DNA of 64,000 nt, taken from contig JAZKJV010006950.1 of assembly GCA_037367405.1 (NCBI GenBank), forward strand, positions 310,001 to 374,000, written 5' to 3'. This document shows, one piece after another, positions 10,701 to 25,700 of this stretch. The first letter of the stretch is position 1. The number at the start of each line of letters is the position of its first letter. The notes under the pieces were generated by a model that saw only the letters and a list, made by a program, of their open reading frames with translations, made no database searches and had not been told where the DNA came from. The DNA is from Ottelia alismoides (Eukaryota; Streptophyta; Magnoliopsida; Alismatales; Hydrocharitaceae). Both the position numbers and the translations under genes were made by a program.

Positions 10701-13700
10701 ATGAATATGGAGTGGTCTGATGTAGACTGTTGAAAACCATTCTTTCTTGCATCAGTAGAGTCTTTGAGATTTGTCTTTGGGCTTGTTTCAAATCATGTTT
10801 AACTTGTTTAGCTTGCATGCATTGGTTAAGTCTACCTTATAGACAGGAGGTTGTGATACATGTACATCTTTATGCGGATTAATATAAAAGAAATTTAATG
10901 CCAAACTAAAATAGATGTTCATGATTAATCACTGCAAATGAAAACAAATAATAGGCTTAACTGAAACTTGTGTATCGAACATCATGCAATTATAGCACAC
11001 TACACTATATCAACTCTACCAATAGTAATGAGAAACTGGGTTCCCTTAGCTTAATCTAAATGAGAAGATAAACATAACTTTTTTAGAGGAAGATTAATCT
11101 TTGACTGTGTTGGTTAGATGATTGGATGCTATGGAGTAAAATTGATAGATTTGCAATTTGTCATAATTCATGCAATTAACTTCATGTCCTATTCTTAAAT
11201 ACTTATCAATCAAGTTGGAGAAAGCATTTGAAATCTCTCGGGCACCCTAAGAACAACCACAATACCAACACACTGGTGAACCCAAACTCATCAGGCTTCC
11301 AACTAATAAACTACTACCAATGTAGTGCACCAAACACGATCACTTGTGATTGTTTTTTATATTTTAATGAAGATAATGACAATTGATCTACCTACGGAGG
11401 TACAATTATTGAAAATGAATGATGAACTAGACAATAAGGTTTGGGTTTAACCACAAGAAGTTTTACTTTCCAACCTTTGCAAAACCTTGAGAAACGTGCC
11501 TCTAGTACCTCCACATATCTACCTACAATGACAAAAAAGCCTTGTTCATCTATAATCCATCTTTCCATAACTTCAAATGGAACTAGACCTAGTTACAATG
11601 TGCTAGAAAATAGGAATGCGGAAGCGTATCACAAATAAAATAATAAAGAAAAACGAATACGGGATTTTACGTGGAACTCTACTCTCTAAGTAGTGCTTTT
11701 CTCTCTAGATACAATGGGTGTGAGGGTCTATATGTAGCCCCTACTGAGTCCCCACATCCCACAGACGGCAGATGCGAGACTAAACTCTAGATGAGGTAAA
11801 TGGATCCTGGAGTGATCCATTTATCCATCTACAATATAAGTGACACACAACTAAATACTCCAATGCTCCCCCTCAAGATGGAGCATGCAATGCTCAACTT
11901 GGACAAACAGAAAGAAATCTCAACTCACGCTACAAGACACTACATATAATATCAACTCAACACACGCAACTGTCAGCTGCTGTCGAGGATGTTTCTTCTC
12001 ATGCCGTGCAGGTGAGGAGGACGAACGGACTAGAGTGTGAGTCAAACTGAATCTCCTCGTCAGAGAACATGTGCTCTGTACTGCGCCTATCAAAGTCACT
12101 GCAATTGGAAATGAACCTCAACCTGGAGAATTCTGGCTCGCCACAATATGTGGACAACTGCTCAATCTCTGAAAGGGTTGAACTAAAAAGCCATGGAGTG
12201 CAATCCTTGTCGTAGTCCACGATCGATGGAGAATGGAGTCTGAAAAAGTATCCTCATCGGAGAACTGGGTCTCTCCCATCTAGCTTAGAGAATGGTACTC
12301 TACTCTGGAGTCCCTATGAAGTACATGAAAACTTTAGCCCACATGGCATAGGGAATGGGATCTCTACTCTGGAGTCCCCCTATGGATCACATGAAAATCC
12401 TGGCCGACAAAACAAGAATGATGGGGACCACAAGCAATGATGGCATACATGTGCACATCTGAAAAGACCACATACATATGCGTATATAAAACTGAGGACT
12501 TGGAATATGATGCCAAATCTGAAACTGTGGAGTCTGAACATCTAGCTAGTTTGAAGAGTATGGCACCTGAAAGTGGAATAAACTTGTGACTCCACACAAT
12601 AGTCCCCCTTTCTCCTATACTGGTCGGAATAAAGACATCGACCAAGTTGGGAGAAGACAACAAAGATGGGAGAACAAAAATGTAATAAGCCAATCACATT
12701 TTTTTTGGCTTTTCTTGCAATTTTTTTAAACATTTTTTAAAGTCTTTTCATCTTTTCCACATCTTTTCCTTTTTTTGCATTTTTTTACTTGCGTACGTTT
12801 TTTCTTTTGTATGCACATCTTTTTGTTTTTTTAATCACGGCCTAAAGGGCCCAAAAACTCATTTCCCCCCTCTCCCCTTTTTGAATCTCGTTTCATTTTT
12901 TTAAACCTCTCTCCTTTTTTTTAAACATTCTCGGCCTATGTAGGCCCATACATATGACTCTTGTCCTCCTTTTTTCCTAAAATAACTTACGGCCCCAAAA
13001 AAAGCTAACCCTATTTAGGGTTCTGGAAACCACTTCTAAAAAAACAGCCGCCCCGACGGGTGCTCGTTGTTCAGATCTACCGCTGTCGGAAGCTTTGGAC
13101 GAGGGTTCTCTACCGCCGCTGGAGATGGGGCTCTGCAATCTCTTGTAGATATGAACATGCCACAAGGGGGAGGGATCAACTACGAGAGGAGAGGTGCTGG
13201 GTGTGCACCGCCAGAGATGGAGCAAGGGCATCGTTGCCACTCACGAGGAGGGAGGCCTGTCACCTGCTGCCTGAAGGCCTTACGCGGAGGTCTCCGCTTG
13301 GAGATATGGCATGACCGCTGGACCACGGAAGCCAGATGGGATTTCTTCGGCTGCGTTGCTGGAGCGCACGAGTACCGTCGCCCCTCGATGGAACGATCGC
13401 CACTTGGAGGAATGGAGCGGGCCACTACCGCCGGCTGATGGGTGAGAGACTAGAGGTCGCTTCATTGCGTCGCTTAGAGCAACGACAAGAGGGTGGGTGG
13501 CGTGAGCCTTGGTTCCCCGCCTGGGATCATGGTAGCGGCGAGAGTGCGCTGACAAAGGGAGGAATCACACATGGCTTCGATCTGCAGAGATGGAGATCGG
13601 GGTCCCTCGTCGCCCCTCCTTTTTCTGTCGTTATGCTGCTGCGAGTATCGTCGGTTGGTGGACGAGGGGATGCGCATAGTTTGCGCGTCTGGAGATGATG

Positions 13701-16700
13701 CCTCTCTTCGCGAGGAGAGGATGTTGCCTCTGGAGGTTATCGCGTCGTAGAAGATGTACGTGATGATGCCTTGCGTGAAGGTTGTTCCTGGAAGATTTAG
13801 GGTTGTGAGAATACCCTAGAATTGAACTCAAATCTCGAACCATATATAAACTTGAATGATTCAACATAATCTTCAAATATAAATCTTCAAGAATAAGAAC
13901 TCCAACATCGAATCTTGAATAAAAGAACAAGGAACATAGAATCATCAAGAATCGACCCGCTCTGATACCGTGTTAGAAAATATGAATGCGGAAGCGTATC
14001 AAAAATAAAATAATAAAGAAAGATGAATGCGGGATTTTACGTGGAACCCTACTCCCTAAAGAGCAAGATGAAACCACGGGAGAACGCGTTAAAGGGCTGA
14101 TACAATGGGTGTGGGGGTCTATATATAGCCCCCACTAAGTCTCCACATCCGACAGACGGTAGATGTGGGACTAAACTCTGGATGAGGTAAATGGATCCTA
14201 GAGCGATCCATTTACCCATCTACAATATAAGTGCTGCGCAACCAAATACTCCAACACAATGCAAGTGCCAACATTATGACCTTGCAAAGTAGAACCAAGA
14301 CAACATACCCCAAGAAAAAAAGATTGATCAAGGAAGATATGATTGACGAAGAAACAATTGAACTCCCCTCCAACTAGGACACCTTTCCAACATCGAACCA
14401 AATCCTAACCTAAAGTCCCTTTCATTTCCCAAAGCAAGCTCCACTAGCCACCCTCCACTCTAAATGATGAGCTGCTAAGGATATTCATGCAAGTCCATAT
14501 CGGTGTTCCTTTCCTCGATGCCATAACATATCCAAGGTTATGCCTAGTTTTTGAAAGACCAATGTAAACCAAGATTAAAACTTGAGAAGTCCAATAGACT
14601 TAATCCTTAACCTAAGAGACAATTAATGCCATTCTCGACCATCTATCCTGGAAGAGGAGGACCCACTTGCAAGAGATCGTGTTTGAGTAGAGATGTTACC
14701 TTTGAGAAAGCCCTCTTAGATTTGGGCGCATCCATTTATCTCATCCCCTCAACATTAATTGAAAACAAGGTTCATATCGATATCGATATCATATCGATCG
14801 GTCCGAAAAGGGATATATCGAGATGTCGATGCTATCAATGGAATCTTGGAAATGACACAAAAAGTTTTTTTTTGCAAATTAAGATCATCCTAGTTTTTAG
14901 AATCATAAATAACATACAAATGTACACTTACATGCAAGAATGATGTGTATTTAGCACACCAATACACATTGTATGGTGCGTGTCGACATTGTCAATGCTG
15001 ACGGTTGATTGTTGACTGCTAAGAGATATTAGAAAGGAACGATCAAATTCAAACAATAACAACTTAATGACATCAAAGATGTGTATTTAGCACATTAACT
15101 TTACATCACATCACATATTATATATAAACCAAATGTCGAGCTATATCGGATATCATATGAACACGTTGATGAGCATAATAATATATATGTATGCATATAT
15201 TCCTTGATCAACTTTATAATGGTTTCATCTCCATCGCCAAAAAGGGACAAAGCTCCCCCATTCAAAATGGGGTTCATAGTATGTTTTTAATGTCGGGAGT
15301 AGATATAAAAGTAAAATCCTAAACAAATAAATCAAAAATTAAAAGTGGGTGATATTTAGCAATATCAAACCCATATCGATGGTATCGGTTGAATATCAAT
15401 CAGGATATTTGGGAAAGTATGTATCGAAATCTTCAATTTTGATCGATATGAGACGAACTACCGATATCTCGTAAGATACCAGGCAATATCATGGAATTCG
15501 ATATACACATGAATATCGAAACCCTGACGATATCCTCGAATGTTTAAGAACAATAAAAAAATCTAGAGTAATTATGAATAAATTGAGCACTCTAAAAACC
15601 ATTTCCTTAAGATCTTAATAAATACTAGAAATCGTAGACTGGCGCTAGAATAACTATGGTTCAAGTAATAAAGCATGAAATATACAAAGCCCCCAAGAAA
15701 TCCAACTATAAATACATTTAAAATGATCAAAATTACCTTAAGAAAGCCTTATCTAAATCCAAGAAGAAGATATATGCAATAACATCTCGACATGGCGAGA
15801 TAGAAACATATATCAGCAATATTAGTTGATATGGGAGGAAGTTGCATTCAAAACTTCAAGTTTTGATCGATGCTCATCGATATCCCGATATATCTATGAT
15901 ATATTCACCGATATTCGAGAAAATAACATACAGTATCAATATCGGTCAATTTATATTAGCGATATATCCTGCTATTTGAATCCTTGATTAAAAGTTCAAA
16001 CATTTGTTATGTAAAACATCGAAGAGGGATGCTAACATTTTAGAGGGTGTCATTGTGAAGCATCCAAACGGGATGTTAATACAGGGTCTCATAGTGAGGG
16101 TTCATGACTTCTAGTGGATTTTTGTTTGTAGACATAATGTAGTTAATTAGTGAGCGAAAAGCTCTCGATCATAGATAATAGGTCTGAAATTCATCATGCA
16201 CAATAATACTTCCTTGAACCCGATGAAAACCTTTGTTTTATATATAATACCTTATATTGAACAATAATGCAATGGTTATACGAAGGATTATATATCACAT
16301 ACTAGTGTTTTTTGAGGTGCACGTGTCATGCAAGAGGATAATCTCCAAACCACAAATCATGAAGTTTGTGAGAACAATCACGAGGTGTGAGGGTGTAGAC
16401 CTGCACATGATGCGTGCAAGCAAGTGGAACATCGATGTGAAAGGTGGGGTTCCATACTGGAGAAGGGAAATACATGATGAGGTTGTTTTAATGCGTGGAA
16501 AGAAGGAAGTGATCAACTTATTGTAAATCCCTAAGCTTTATTGGGAGGGTGTAAGGAAATATTACAAACAGTCTCACATAAATAAGGACCCCAATGCTAC
16601 CAATTTCCTTTTTTTACATGTAACAAGATATAATATGCATCCTGGCCTCGGAATATCAATATTGGTGTCGTTTCTCTTAGAGTCAGGGAAAGGGTAACAT

Positions 16701-19700
16701 CCGGGAATTTCGCTGATATATTAGTGATTGCTGGAAACGGTAGAATTGGTTATAAAATTTTTAGAAATTAAGGTTTCTAATGTTATCTAATCAAATAATA
16801 AATAAAATAGAAATACACACTTGTGTTGCATCATATACGACATGCTGAAATACACATATACATGAGTATAATATGCATATGTAGGATTACACGATTTTAT
16901 ATTCAATTAGACTTGTCTATATATTTACGGTTATATATACATAAAGGTGGATTTTCTTCTGAAATTTAGGATTACGTAAGATTTTGAAAGTTATAAACCC
17001 CACATTGTAAAAATCATAATAAGAATATTTTGCAGAAAGCTAGCATTTTTATTTAACTAATGTTTTCATATATATACTAGCACTTTTATAATTCTACCTT
17101 GATGTATATGTGATGTCAATGTTGCAGAAGACGGTATTCGGTATTCAGTCGGAGGGGTCACTGAATAGAGAATAATCGGTATTCAGGCGACTATTCGGAA
17201 TTATTCGATTTTGTATTTTTTAATATAAAAATTATTTATAATATATATTCTTATATTTTTATACATATATGGTCATTATTTAACATGAATCTAAGATAAA
17301 AGTATCAATCAATATAATAGACATATAGAATTTGACATTTGTGGCGATAGCGTGGTAAAATGTAACCCATAAATATTGAAAATTGAAAATAAAACAATAA
17401 AAAATATGAAGAGTCAAACTCCAGTCGGCTTCATAGTCGGGCCGACTATTGCCCGACTGGAGGTTTGTTCAGTCGGGTACCCCACCGCATAGTCGGACCG
17501 ACTATTCGGGATAGTCGACCGACTATTGCAACCCTGTGTGATGTTAATACATGGAGGGCATATGAGTCTCTGCTTCTGACGAAATTTGAATGGCATACTG
17601 TTGGAAAAATAAGAGTTGTTGTTTATTCTAGGGAATCCTAGGGTCTCTTATAAAGAGAAAAATCCATGGGTAAATTACATAAGACGGAATACAGAAAAAA
17701 TAAAAACACAAACGGTACACCGACTACATAATTCTCTCTACACCCCCCCAAGATGGAGCATATATATCGATCATGCTCAGCTTGGAAGTACACTTCTGGA
17801 ATGGTCCTCTGAGCAACGGTTTGGTGAAGATGTCTACAGTCTGCTCTCCAGAACTAACATGTGAAATAGAGATCAGGCCATTCTGGATCATGTCTCTGGT
17901 GTAGTGACAATCTACTTCAATATGCTTGGTTCTTTCATGAAAGGCAGGATTATTGGCAATGAACAATGCGGCTTGATTATCACATTGTAGCTGCATGGGT
18001 AGAGGTACATCTACATGCAAGTCTTCTAGTACAGCTCGAACCCACATCATCTCCGTACTTGCTTGTGCCATGGCCCTATATTCAGATTCAGCACTGGATC
18101 TAGCCACAACTATTTGTTTCTTGCTTTTCCAAGAAACTAGAAAGCTACCCACAAACACAGCAAAGCCTGAGGTAGACTTTTGATCCTTAGGGCATCCTGC
18201 GTAGTCAGCATCCGCACATGCTGACACAGATAAACTGGTTTCCTTTCTAAGCAACAACCCTATGCATGGAGACGACTTTAGATACATGAGTATCATATAT
18301 ATAGCATCCATATGTACCTGTCTCGGCTGTTCCATAAACTGGCTTACCCGACTAACTGCAAAGGCAATATCAAGTCGAGTTATAGTGATGTAAAGAAGTT
18401 TCCCCACCATTTCTCTATACCTTCTCTTGTCAACTTCTTCTGTAACATTATCATACAATTTCATGCTGGGGTCCATAGGAGTAGTAGAAGGTCTACATCC
18501 AACCATGCCCGTCTCGATAGGCATATCTGCAATATATTTCCTTTGGGTCATTACAAGACCCTGTGCATTCCTGGTGAACTCCAGCCCCAGAAAGTATCGT
18601 AGTGTACCAAGATCCTTTGTAACAAATTGACGGCCCAAAAATGCATTTACCATCTCTATCCCCTGAGCATCATCTCCTGTAACCAAAATATCATCAACAT
18701 ATACCATGATGACAACTGTACCTCGAGTAGTCTTCTGAATGAACAACGAGTGATTTGCATTGGATCTCTTGAATCCTTGTTGTTCAATTAGATGGGAGAG
18801 CTTCTGAAACCATGCCCTTGGGCTCTGTTTAAGGCCATATATTGCCTTATGAAGTCTGCACACCATATGATTCTCCCCCTCAGCAGCAAACCCCGGAGGT
18901 TGCTGCATGTAGACTTCTTCCTGTAGAACTCCATACAAAAAGGCATTCTTAACATCAAGTTGGAACAAGGGCCAATCACATACCACGGCTACTGATGCAG
19001 ACGAAAAATCCAAACAATGGAATAATTAAGTTTGGTGGAGAGGGGAAGAAGAAGGAGAAGACGCGCCGGTTATGCGGGGTTTGGAGAGGAGTCGCAAAGA
19101 ATGCGTCAAGAGAAAGAGAGAGAAACACACCGAGAGAGAGAGAGATAAAGAGAGATGAATCTCAATTTTCATAATAATCTGAACTGTCCCAAAACAATAG
19201 TAGCCTATCATCCCTTTATATAGGAGGGATGAGATTACAAAAAAAAAATTCAAACTCAAAACTAATTATCTTAATTTGACTCTAACCGACTAACTAATTG
19301 ATTTGAAATAAATTCAAATCTCTAATTGACTCTAACTAACTAAATTGAGATCACACGTGATCTCTTTATTTAAATAAAAATGCGACAATGTAAATAAAAT
19401 TAATGGATAAAAATTTCAAGCCCTATATGTTAATTTTGTGCTGCATCAATTCTCCTCCGCTTGAATAATTCGTCTCCTGACGAATTGCTTGATCTTCGTT
19501 CCAACGGTGGAGAATCCCATCTGGATTGGTTGAGCAAAAATCCTCAATTTTGCTCCTTTTCCATGTTACGTTTGTAATTTCTTTCCACGGAGGGGTATGC
19601 TGTAAATTTTCTACCCCTTCATTTGAAAGGATTTCATGCATAACACATCCTTCAATTGTCCCTTTCGATAAGAACTTTTGTAAGGGTGGTTTTTCCTGCA

Positions 19701-22700
19701 ATTTTTCCAAATTAGCCCCTTTGGAAACGAAAGCAATTTCTTATCCCTAAACTTCAGAAATTCATTTCTCCCGATTGGGAGTTTCTTGAAAAGGGCGGCT
19801 AGGGTTTCACTCCCCATGAGGTAACGGAGATGACGCCGCCGCGGTGGGAGCTGCAGTCGACGCAAGCGCCGCTTGGAGCAGTGAGCTTGACCTGGGATGT
19901 TGGCGCATGGGGCTGGGATAGTCCTTCGACGGCGATGATGGCGTAGGAGGGAACCCCGATGTTGACGGCGACAGAGACTACCACATGAGCGGTCATGCGG
20001 ATGGTGGGGGCGACGTGCAGGTGTTGCATAGGTCCCGCATGCATGGCGGCTAGCAGGATAGCAGGCTCGTGACTGGCGGAGGTTGCGCACATGCATGAGT
20101 TGTTCGACCGGTGGCGGCGGCGTGGTCGAGCCTAGAACATGCGGCAACGACAGTGGTGAAGCACGTGCTTCTTGGGCTACAATAGAAAGGACCGCCACAG
20201 GGAGATCAACAAGCTCCTCTGTGACGCTTTCGTGTATCTCGGCCCCAAATCATTATTTTCTGCCTTTTTGTTTCCTGGACAACAACATCGATTGCAAAAA
20301 ATCGAGGTTTTCGTATTCCTCGTCTACGGGATCTTCGTCGAAGATGGGCCCTTGGTCCTCCTTTTCTTCTTGCACAATAGTTGTATCAAATAAATATTCT
20401 TCGGAACTGAAAATACCTTCACTTTCTTGGCTGAAATTGGGTTGAACAGCAGCTACAACGGTCTGATTTTTTTTGTCGACAGGTGATTCTCCCTCATTTT
20501 GCGCGTCCAACCATGTCTGGACTTTCATGGATGCTATAATATGTTTCTTGAACATCTTCGAACGCGAGCGTGAATGTGAGTCAGGGGAGAGACGACTCAA
20601 ATCGAACTGCAAATGCCAATACTTGACAGGATCGTCGAATCGTAGGAACGATTCGATTTCCATGCTCTGATACCAAATGATGCAAACGAAAAATCCAAAC
20701 AACGGAATAATTAAGTTTGGTGGAAGAAATATAGAGAGGGGAAGAAGAAGGAGAAGACGCGTCGGTTACGCGGGGTTTTGGAGAGGAGTCGTAAAGAATG
20801 CGTCGAGAGAAATAGAGAGAAACACACCGAGAGAGAGAGAGAGAGATAAAGAGAGATGAATCTCAATTTTCATAATAATCGGAACTGTCCCAAAACAATA
20901 GCCTATCATCCCTTTATATAGGAGGGATGAGATTACAAAAATAGAAATTCAAACTCAAAACTACTTATCCTAATTTGACTCTAACCGACTAACTAATTGA
21001 TTTGAAATAGATTCAAATCTCTAATTATCTCTAACTAACTAAATTGAGATCACACGTAATCTCTTTATTTAAATAAAAATGCGACAACATAAATAAAATT
21101 AATGGATAAAAATTTCAAGCGCTATATGTTAATTTTGTGCCGCATCAGCTACGGATAGAAGAATATAAAGAGTGGAATGACGGGCAATTGGAGAGAAGGT
21201 ATCCATATAGTCCACGCCATAAGTCTGAGTAAAACCCCGTGCCACTAGCCTTGCCTTGTTACCGATCAAGGCTACCATCCGCATGATACTTGACAGTGAA
21301 AACCCATTTGCAGCTAACAACAGATGCTCCTGAAGGAGCGGGAACCAAGCTCCATGTGCCCCGTGACTGTAGGGCAGCCATCTCCTCCTCCATTGCAATC
21401 CGCCAGCAATCAATTTTAAATGCATCTTGATAATTTCGTGGGATCTCCACAGAAGATAAAGCCACTGCAAATCTCTGAAAGTCCCTTGTGAGGCGATGAA
21501 AGGAGACCTGGGAAGCGAGAGGATACGAAGCACAAGTGCGTTTCTTCTTTCTCATAGCAATAGGAACGTCCAGATCATCAACCACATAACTCGCCGGTTC
21601 AGTCTCGTCCTGTAATGATGAACCCTGCATAGGCACTCTATCCGACCCATCATTAGCATTAATCTCTGGACATACCTGGGGCGTGCTGGATGATTGACAT
21701 GTAGCATGAGCAGGACCTGATCGACGGGTATAAAATTTTGGTAATATGACGAGATAAGTGGTTTTGGTGGTGGCGGCGGTAGTGGAGGTAGATGTAGTGG
21801 TTGTGTTGACATGGCCTTAGGTACTGGAATAGACAATGGTGGACTCACCGTAGGGGGAGGAGGGACGTAGACCTCATCATTAGATGTGTGTGAGGCCAAT
21901 CTGTCACCTGCAGGAGAAAAGTACATAACAGACTCAAAGAATGTAACATCATCACTGACAAAGTATTTCCTGTTAATAGGATCAAAGCGACGATATCCTT
22001 TCTGAGTCCGAGAATAACCCACAAAGACATATTTGATAGCTCTAGGCAAGAGCTTGTCAAGACCCGGGGATAACTGCTGAACAAAGGCAACAACACCAAA
22101 AACACGAGGGATGAGTGAGAACAATTCCTTATCTGGGAAAACAACAGAAAGAGGAATTTTCTCACCAAGCACCGTGGACGACATACGATTGACTAGGTAG
22201 CAGGCTGTAAGAACGGCATTTCCCCAAAAGGAAATAGGAGCACAACTCTGGATAAGCAGAGTTTGAGTAATGTCAAGAAGATGACGATGTTTTCTCTCAG
22301 CGACTCCATTCTGTTGAGAGGTGTAAGCATATGTGGTTTGATGAATAATACCTCTTGTCAAAAAGTACTGTGAGAGAGAGCGAGTGCAAAATTCCAAAGC
22401 GTTATCAGTACGAACATATTTCACGTGGGACGAAAGAACATTTTCCACTTCATTGATAAGGTTTTTGATAACATCACCATCTTCAGATTTATTCTTTAAC
22501 AAGAAAACCCACGACAAACGAGAGAAATCATCAACCACTACGAGATAAAACCTGTGCCCCTGGTGATCACGGACACGACTGGGACCCCAAATATCAACAT
22601 GAAGTAACTCAAAAGGGGAGCTACTGCTCTGACTCTGACGACTAGGGAAGCTAGCTCTGTGGTGCTTCCCTAACTGACAAGCTTCACACCGGAAGGAAGA

Positions 22701-25700
22701 ACTTGCAGATATCTGAGGCAGAAGATGACGCATCTTCTGAAGAGGAAGGTGACCAAAGTGTAGATGCCATGTATAGGGAGAGACTGACCCAGCTGCATGA
22801 GAGGAGACTCCAGCATAGGAACTCCGGTTCAGACGATAAAGACCATCTTGCTCAGAACCACAACCAATCACCCTGCCCGTTAGAATGTCCTGAAATATAA
22901 GAGAAGATGGGTCAAATATAACGCGACAGTGCAAATCTTTGGTAATCTGACTAATAGAGAGTAAGTTCATCGAGAAATCCGGAGCATGTAAGACATTCTT
23001 CAGATGCATGGAAGAAGATAACATAACCTCCCCCTATCCAACAATGGGGGAATGAGTCCCATTAGCAATGACCACCGACCTCCCTGGCGGAATCTCTCTA
23101 TATGACATAAGTCTGTCTCTACAGAGATGGTGCGTGGCACCAGAGTCCATGATCCAATTCGAGATATCTGAACTATCACATGTGGTAAAAGCACATGTAC
23201 TACCTGAGGTGCTAGTCGTTGCAGAAGTACTGGCAGAAGCAGACACAACTATATCCGAAGAACCTCCAGAAGAATCTGTAGAAACATGAGGCATTATATC
23301 TCGTAATCGAGCAACTAGCTCCTCAAACCTCTGATCCGCAGTAGATGGTGATGGAGATGCAACATGTTCTGCTACTCGCGCCGATGCTGGAAATCCATGC
23401 TTAGAATAGCATGTATCCTCAGAGTGACCTGTACAGTGACAAAAACTGCAGGGTGGACGAAACCGACCACCGCGGCCTCGAGTTCCATGGCCACGGAATG
23501 AAGTAGACGAACCACCTCTCCCTCTAGATGCAGCCATCGCCGAGGGAGGTGGTGTAGACGTACTGGACGGGACCGAGATACAGCTAAGCCTCCGGTAGAC
23601 CTCCATAGGAGGAATGGTAGCATCTGCAAGTATCTGTGATCTGGCCGCATCTTATTCAGGATCAAGAGCCGCAAGCAGGACTCCTACCATGATGGCATTC
23701 CGAAATGTCTTCTGCTGCTCGGGTGTGGCTGTGACAGGTACAATGCTGTAGAGTTTCTCAAACATCCCCCTTAGGGATGTATACAAGGAATGAAGTGGTC
23801 GCCCATTCTGCTTCATGGTGAATATGTCATGCTGAAGTTGTAACATCTTGGTCTCATTCTTCACCTGTGAATATGTCGCCGCTAGAATATCCCACATCGC
23901 CTTAGCGGTGGGCTGATGGAGGATATCATTGGCAATCTCCATCGACAACGTGCCTGACAACCAAATTTTGGCGTAAGAGTCATCAACCTCCCAGGAGGCA
24001 TAAATCCCAGTCTTCTCCGCCGGCTCTTCCTCGGTAAGAATATGCTTCTTACCGTTCGACATCATGAGGCTCATGAACTGCATCGCCCAGAGCTCATAGT
24101 TCGTCCCATCCATCTTCACTATTGGTGCGGGACCTTTAAACGCGCCTATGGAGGGCATATCGACCTTGGATTTTGACATATTGCCGGAGATGAAGAACTA
24201 GGGTTTGTAGACAAAAGAACGGGTGTCTACACAAACTGCATAGGATTTGAGTGCGTATGTAGACTTTACGCACCCAAATCCATGGATATGGCCGAGGAGG
24301 TGGCTACGACAGAGGCTGGAGGAGGTGACCGACACAGGCTAGGGTGAAGCCGGCGGGACGGGGGGCGACGATCCGGGATGGGAAGGCGGGAGGCAGTGCT
24401 ACGCGGGAGGGCGACACGGGAGACGGTGCTGCGCGGGAGGCGACACCGAGGATGGGTGGTGCGGGAGGCGGCGGTGAGAAGAGAGAGGAGAGGGGGGTGG
24501 TGGTGGGTGGAAAAGAGCCTAGGGTTTTGGTTCTGATACCATGTTGGAAAAATAAGAGTTGTTGTTTATTCTAGGGAACCCTAGGGTCTCTTATATAGAG
24601 AAAACCCATGGGTAAATTACATAAGACGCAACATAGAAAAATAAAAACACAAATAGTACACCGACTACATATTTCTCTCTACACATACAACATACTATAG
24701 GTATATAGTGATGAAAATACATGGAGGTATTCTCCAATAACACAAAGAAACATGGGTTGGGAGCTACCCTATTTCTCTCATACCCCACACACATAGACCT
24801 TCCAACTAGACTATAAGCTCGCTTCCTCATGCAGGATAGGCAAAGAAGAGACCCCCGACTAATATGTAATTACGTACTACTAAATCTTTTAGACCGATGT
24901 TTCTCTCGACCTTTCCCTTTCTTTGAATGCTAGAAACCGATTAGACCATTACCCATGGCCTCGTATTCTACCGGGTCTCTGTGTCAGTCTCTCATTCGCA
25001 TTCGCTCCTTCCTTGGGAACCCCTTGAACTCTCAAGCCTTATCAGAGGCCTCTAAACTGCTAATGAAGCTGAGATTGACTTCATGCATGACTTTCCCCGG
25101 GTAAACCTATTGCATCCTTTCATCTATCAGTCTCGATGAGGGCAGAGTGCACCATGGGATGCTTTGTGAACATGCTGGTTCCGTTGCTTTTATATAACTC
25201 CTAAGGTTGCTTCTGATTCTCTTTCTTTTTCCACTCGTCGACTTTCGCAAGACGACAAACCTAGTAGGAAAAACAAGAAAAATGGGTTGGGAGCAACCCT
25301 ATTTCTCTCATACCCCACGTATGTATGCGTGTGTGTATATTTATGTATGTGTATATGTATGCACGCATGTGTATGTATGTATGTATGTTTGTGTGTATCT
25401 GTCCAAATAGGAGTTCCAATGTTCAATCAACGAGCCGAGGGAGCTGGATATGTTATTTGAGTCGGGTTTTACCCAAATTTATTCATAAACTTTAATATTA
25501 TTACAAATAATTGTCTGTAGTGCTCCTAAGTTATAAAAGAAAGAAGAACTCATCTTCTTCTTATTACATTCTGCACGTGTGTACAAGATCGAATAGATGC
25601 AAGGCCAGAAATTGGAAGACATTAATTCCGCTCGTTCCTGTCCTTCACTTCATGGCATGTCCTTCATCGGGTCAGTGAAAGCCGGATGAGACGTCAAACT

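Larger units (their letters stand above)
11601..14256 (-). mobile_element. Non-autonomous copia-type LTR retrotransposon, 2,656 bp
   Basis: Two LTRs, 11601-11865 and 13971-14256, share the GCGGAAGCGTATC region, the AGATGAGGTAAATGGATCC region and a TACTCCAA end. The exact pentamer CAATG flanks the element at 11596-11600 and 14257-14261. On the minus strand the 5' LTR ends CTAACA and is followed by CGGTATCAGAG, a copia-type primer site; the 3' LTR is preceded by a GAGGGGGAG polypurine tract. The internal 2.1 kb encodes no gag, protease, integrase or RT. It is a GC-rich block (about 13020-13760) plus a T-rich block (12700-12950). The outer LTR dinucleotide of the left copy is mutated from TG to CA on the minus strand. 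It must have used proteins from a relative. Confidence 0.88.
18993..21147 (-). mobile_element. Nested non-autonomous LTR retrotransposon, 2,155 bp
   Basis: LTRs at 18993-19448 and 20678-21147 begin TGATGCA on the + strand and end GCATCA; the exact duplication GCTAC flanks the element at 18988-18992 and 21148-21152. On the minus strand the primer site TGGTATCAGAGCATGG follows the 5' LTR after two bases, and a purine tract (AAGCGGAGGAGAAT) precedes the 3' LTR. The internal 1.2 kb holds only a gag-like ORF and no enzymes. The two LTRs look clearly more alike than the LTRs of the host copia, consistent with it being the later insertion. Confidence 0.93.
17599..24683 (-). mobile_element. Full-length Ty1/copia retrotransposon, interrupted in RT
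   Basis: The element is bounded by LTRs 17599-17742 and 24542-24683 and by the exact duplication CATAC at 17594-17598 and 24684-24688. On the minus strand the primer site TGGTATCAGAACC starts at 24541 and a polypurine tract (TTGGGGGGGTG) precedes the 3' LTR. Order on the minus strand is gag, zinc knuckle, protease, integrase, RT, RNase H, the copia order. The RT is split by a 2,155-bp LTR element at 18993-21147. Other breaks are nonsense codons at 23652-23654 and 23034-23036 and frame shifts near 21740 and 21260. It is inactive, and a relative lies in the opposite orientation at 32381-41212. Confidence 0.95.

Noticed and set aside
13060..13698. Several overlapping 80-120 codon ORFs on both strands
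   Set aside because: High GC content suppresses stop codons in all frames here; no frame shows a domain or codon preference, and the block is internal to a non-autonomous LTR element.
16257..16526. 89-codon ORF with ordinary amino-acid composition
   Set aside because: No motif, start context or neighbour supports it; a retroelement scrap is as likely as a gene. It is mentioned only as part of an unassigned stretch.
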